Source of the DNA: Geodermatophilaceae bacterium
GTDB taxonomy: Bacteria; Actinomycetota; Actinomycetes; Mycobacteriales; Geodermatophilaceae
Assembly (NCBI GenBank): GCA_013696785.1
Contig: JACCXW010000233.1
Span: forward strand, 1-15,189
Length of the DNA stretch: 15,189 nucleotides
Reading direction: 5' to 3'
The position numbers were made by a program, and so were the translations under genes. The notes under the pieces were generated by a model. The model was not told the DNA's origin and searched no databases. It saw nothing but the letters and a program-made list of their open reading frames with translations. Within the stretch, counting starts at the first letter, position 1. Each line of letters begins with the position of its first letter. Positions 14,370-15,189 of the stretch are shown piece after piece.

Positions 14370-15128
14370 TCAAGGAGCCGACGCTAGGTTGCGCTCGGCG
14401 TACACCTTCATCGCGTCACGGATGAAGAACGCCGCACCCTCGGCGTACTGGTCGTAGTTCGCCGCGAACCGCGGATCGTCGACGTACATCTGCCCGAGGT
14501 TGACGTACGCCTCGGCGTCCGGCGTCCACGAGGCCGACACCCAGCGGTGGTGCCGGGCAACGAGCGCTTGGACGTCGTCGCTCGCCGGGTCGGCGCCGGC
14601 CGTCGCAGCCTGGCCGAGCCCGGCGGCGATCGCCTCGTGCTCGGCCTGGTGAGCGGCCTGCCCGTCCGGACCCAGCGCGGCCCACCAGCGGTTGCCGTGG
14701 TCCCACGCGTCGCGGCCCCAGCGCTGGACCACCTCGCCCTCGTACTGCCGGTGGTCGAAACCGTCGAATGCTTCTTCTGCCATCAGTTGTTCACCTCCCT
14801 CCGTCTTGTGCAGGGTCGTGCGTACCGAGGCGATCTGCCTCGCGATCCGCTGCCGCTCCTGCTCCAGCAGCTCCAGGTGCGTCCGCAGCGCGGCCGCGGT
14901 ATCCCGCTGTCCGTGCAGGACGTCGGCGATGGCCGGCAGGCCGAGGCCGAGCTCGCGCAGCAGCAGGATCCGCTGCAACCGCACCAGCGACTCCTGGTCG
15001 TAGTAGCGGTAACCGTTGGACCCGACCCGGCTGGGCGCGAGCAGCCCGAGCTGCCCGTAGTGGCGCAGCGTCCGGCTGGTCGTGCCCGCGGCGCGGGCGA
15101 GGTCCTGGATCGACCACTCCCCTGTCAT
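14370..15128 (-). CDS. MerR-family regulator with TipAS-like ligand domain
   Basis: A 252-residue regulator. Residues ~5-72 are the MerR DNA-binding domain (WSIQDLARAAGTTSRTLRHY, then GYRYYDQESLVRLQRILLLR). A helix rich in Glu/Arg (about 80-108) makes the dimer coiled coil. Residues ~125-248 form a TipAS-type domain (LGQMYVDDPRFAANYDQY, AAFFIRDAMKVYAE), the antibiotic-binding fold of TipA and related multidrug sensors. The protein has no cysteine, so it cannot trap thiopeptides covalently as S. lividans TipAL does. The ATG start at 15128 has no ribosome binding site, but a -10 box ends six bases upstream, so the mRNA is probably leaderless. It probably controls its own promoter through the dyad there. 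Confidence 0.93.
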   Translation of the reverse strand: MTGEWSIQDLARAAGTTSRTLRHYGQLGLLAPSRVGSNGYRYYDQESLVRLQRILLLRELGLGLPAIADVLHGQRDTAAALRTHLELLEQERQRIARQIASVRTTLHKTEGGEQLMAEEAFDGFDHRQYEGEVVQRWGRDAWDHGNRWWAALGPDGQAAHQAEHEAIAAGLGQAATAGADPASDDVQALVARHHRWVSASWTPDAEAYVNLGQMYVDDPRFAANYDQYAEGAAFFIRDAMKVYAERNLASAP

Positions 15129-15134
15129 GCCACC

Positions 15135-15165
15135 ACGGTAGGAGTTGACGCTGCGTCAATGTCCA
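15135..15165 (-). promoter_or_regulatory. MerR-type promoter with operator in a 19-base spacer
   Basis: The minus strand reads TGGACA (-35, 15160-15165), a 19-base spacer (15141-15159) and TACCGT (-10, 15135-15140). Within the spacer, TTGACGC-A-GCGTCAA (15145-15159) is a perfect 7+1+7 palindrome. An overlong 19-base spacer filled by a dyad is the classical target of MerR regulators, which twist DNA to let RNA polymerase bind. Six bases separate the -10 from the ATG, so transcription probably starts at the ATG. Confidence 0.75.
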
Positions 15166-15189
15166 GCCTTATTTCCAGGGCGTCGTAGG

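Noticed and set aside
1..15189. CRISPR array, insertion sequence or phage genes
   Set aside because: I saw no regularly spaced repeats, transposase, integrase or phage proteins anywhere in the window.

Overview
The window comes from a high-GC Gram-positive bacterium of the Actinomycetota. The codon use is strongly G/C-ending, GTG starts are frequent, and several families are typically actinobacterial: DUF3145, a GAF-ANTAR regulator, a DUF732-like lipoprotein, and an AccD6-type carboxyltransferase joined to a type II fatty acid synthase cluster. I cannot name the genus. The fabH-acpP-fabF-accD order argues against a typical Streptomyces arrangement, but this is only an impression.

Layout. Positions 1-3154 (+) hold the end of a fatty acid biosynthesis operon: the fabH C-terminus, acpP, fabF, and a carboxyltransferase subunit that would make malonyl-CoA for the pathway. 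Positions 3181-6433 (-) hold a stand-alone 5'-3' exonuclease, a DEAD-box RNA helicase with a basic Ser/Gly/Arg tail, and a DUF3145 protein. An imperfect palindrome lies between the first two. Positions 6434-6623 are a divergent intergenic region with a very strong hairpin. Next come an MmcQ/YjbR-like protein and a P-loop kinase-like ATPase, which overlap by one base (+). A small protein with a duplicated helical module and a C2H2-like zinc finger faces them (-). After these lie a DUF732-like lipoprotein (+), a beta-carbonic anhydrase (-) and a large-subunit HPII-type catalase (-). A GAF-ANTAR RNA-binding regulator is divergent from the catalase (+).

Positions 11996-13221 (-) look like genome decay beside a tRNA. 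A small membrane protein follows a broken PiT phosphate transporter C-terminal half. That fragment abuts what looks like the N-terminus of an unrelated ABC-type permease, and both carry frameshifts. Upstream is a tRNA with a CAU anticodon. The last part holds a RIO-type kinase with a possible leader peptide (+) and, tail to tail with it, a TipA-like MerR regulator (-). The MerR gene has a textbook MerR promoter: a 19-bp spacer filled by a perfect dyad, giving a probably leaderless mRNA.

I found no CRISPR array, transposase, integrase or rRNA, and no clear new multi-gene system. The points most worth following up are the hybrid pseudogene next to the tRNA, the two palindromic elements with GATCATG ends, the zinc-finger repeat protein, the RIO kinase with its repeated S-x-W-D-D tail and possible leader peptide, and the MerR regulator whose TipAS domain has no cysteine.
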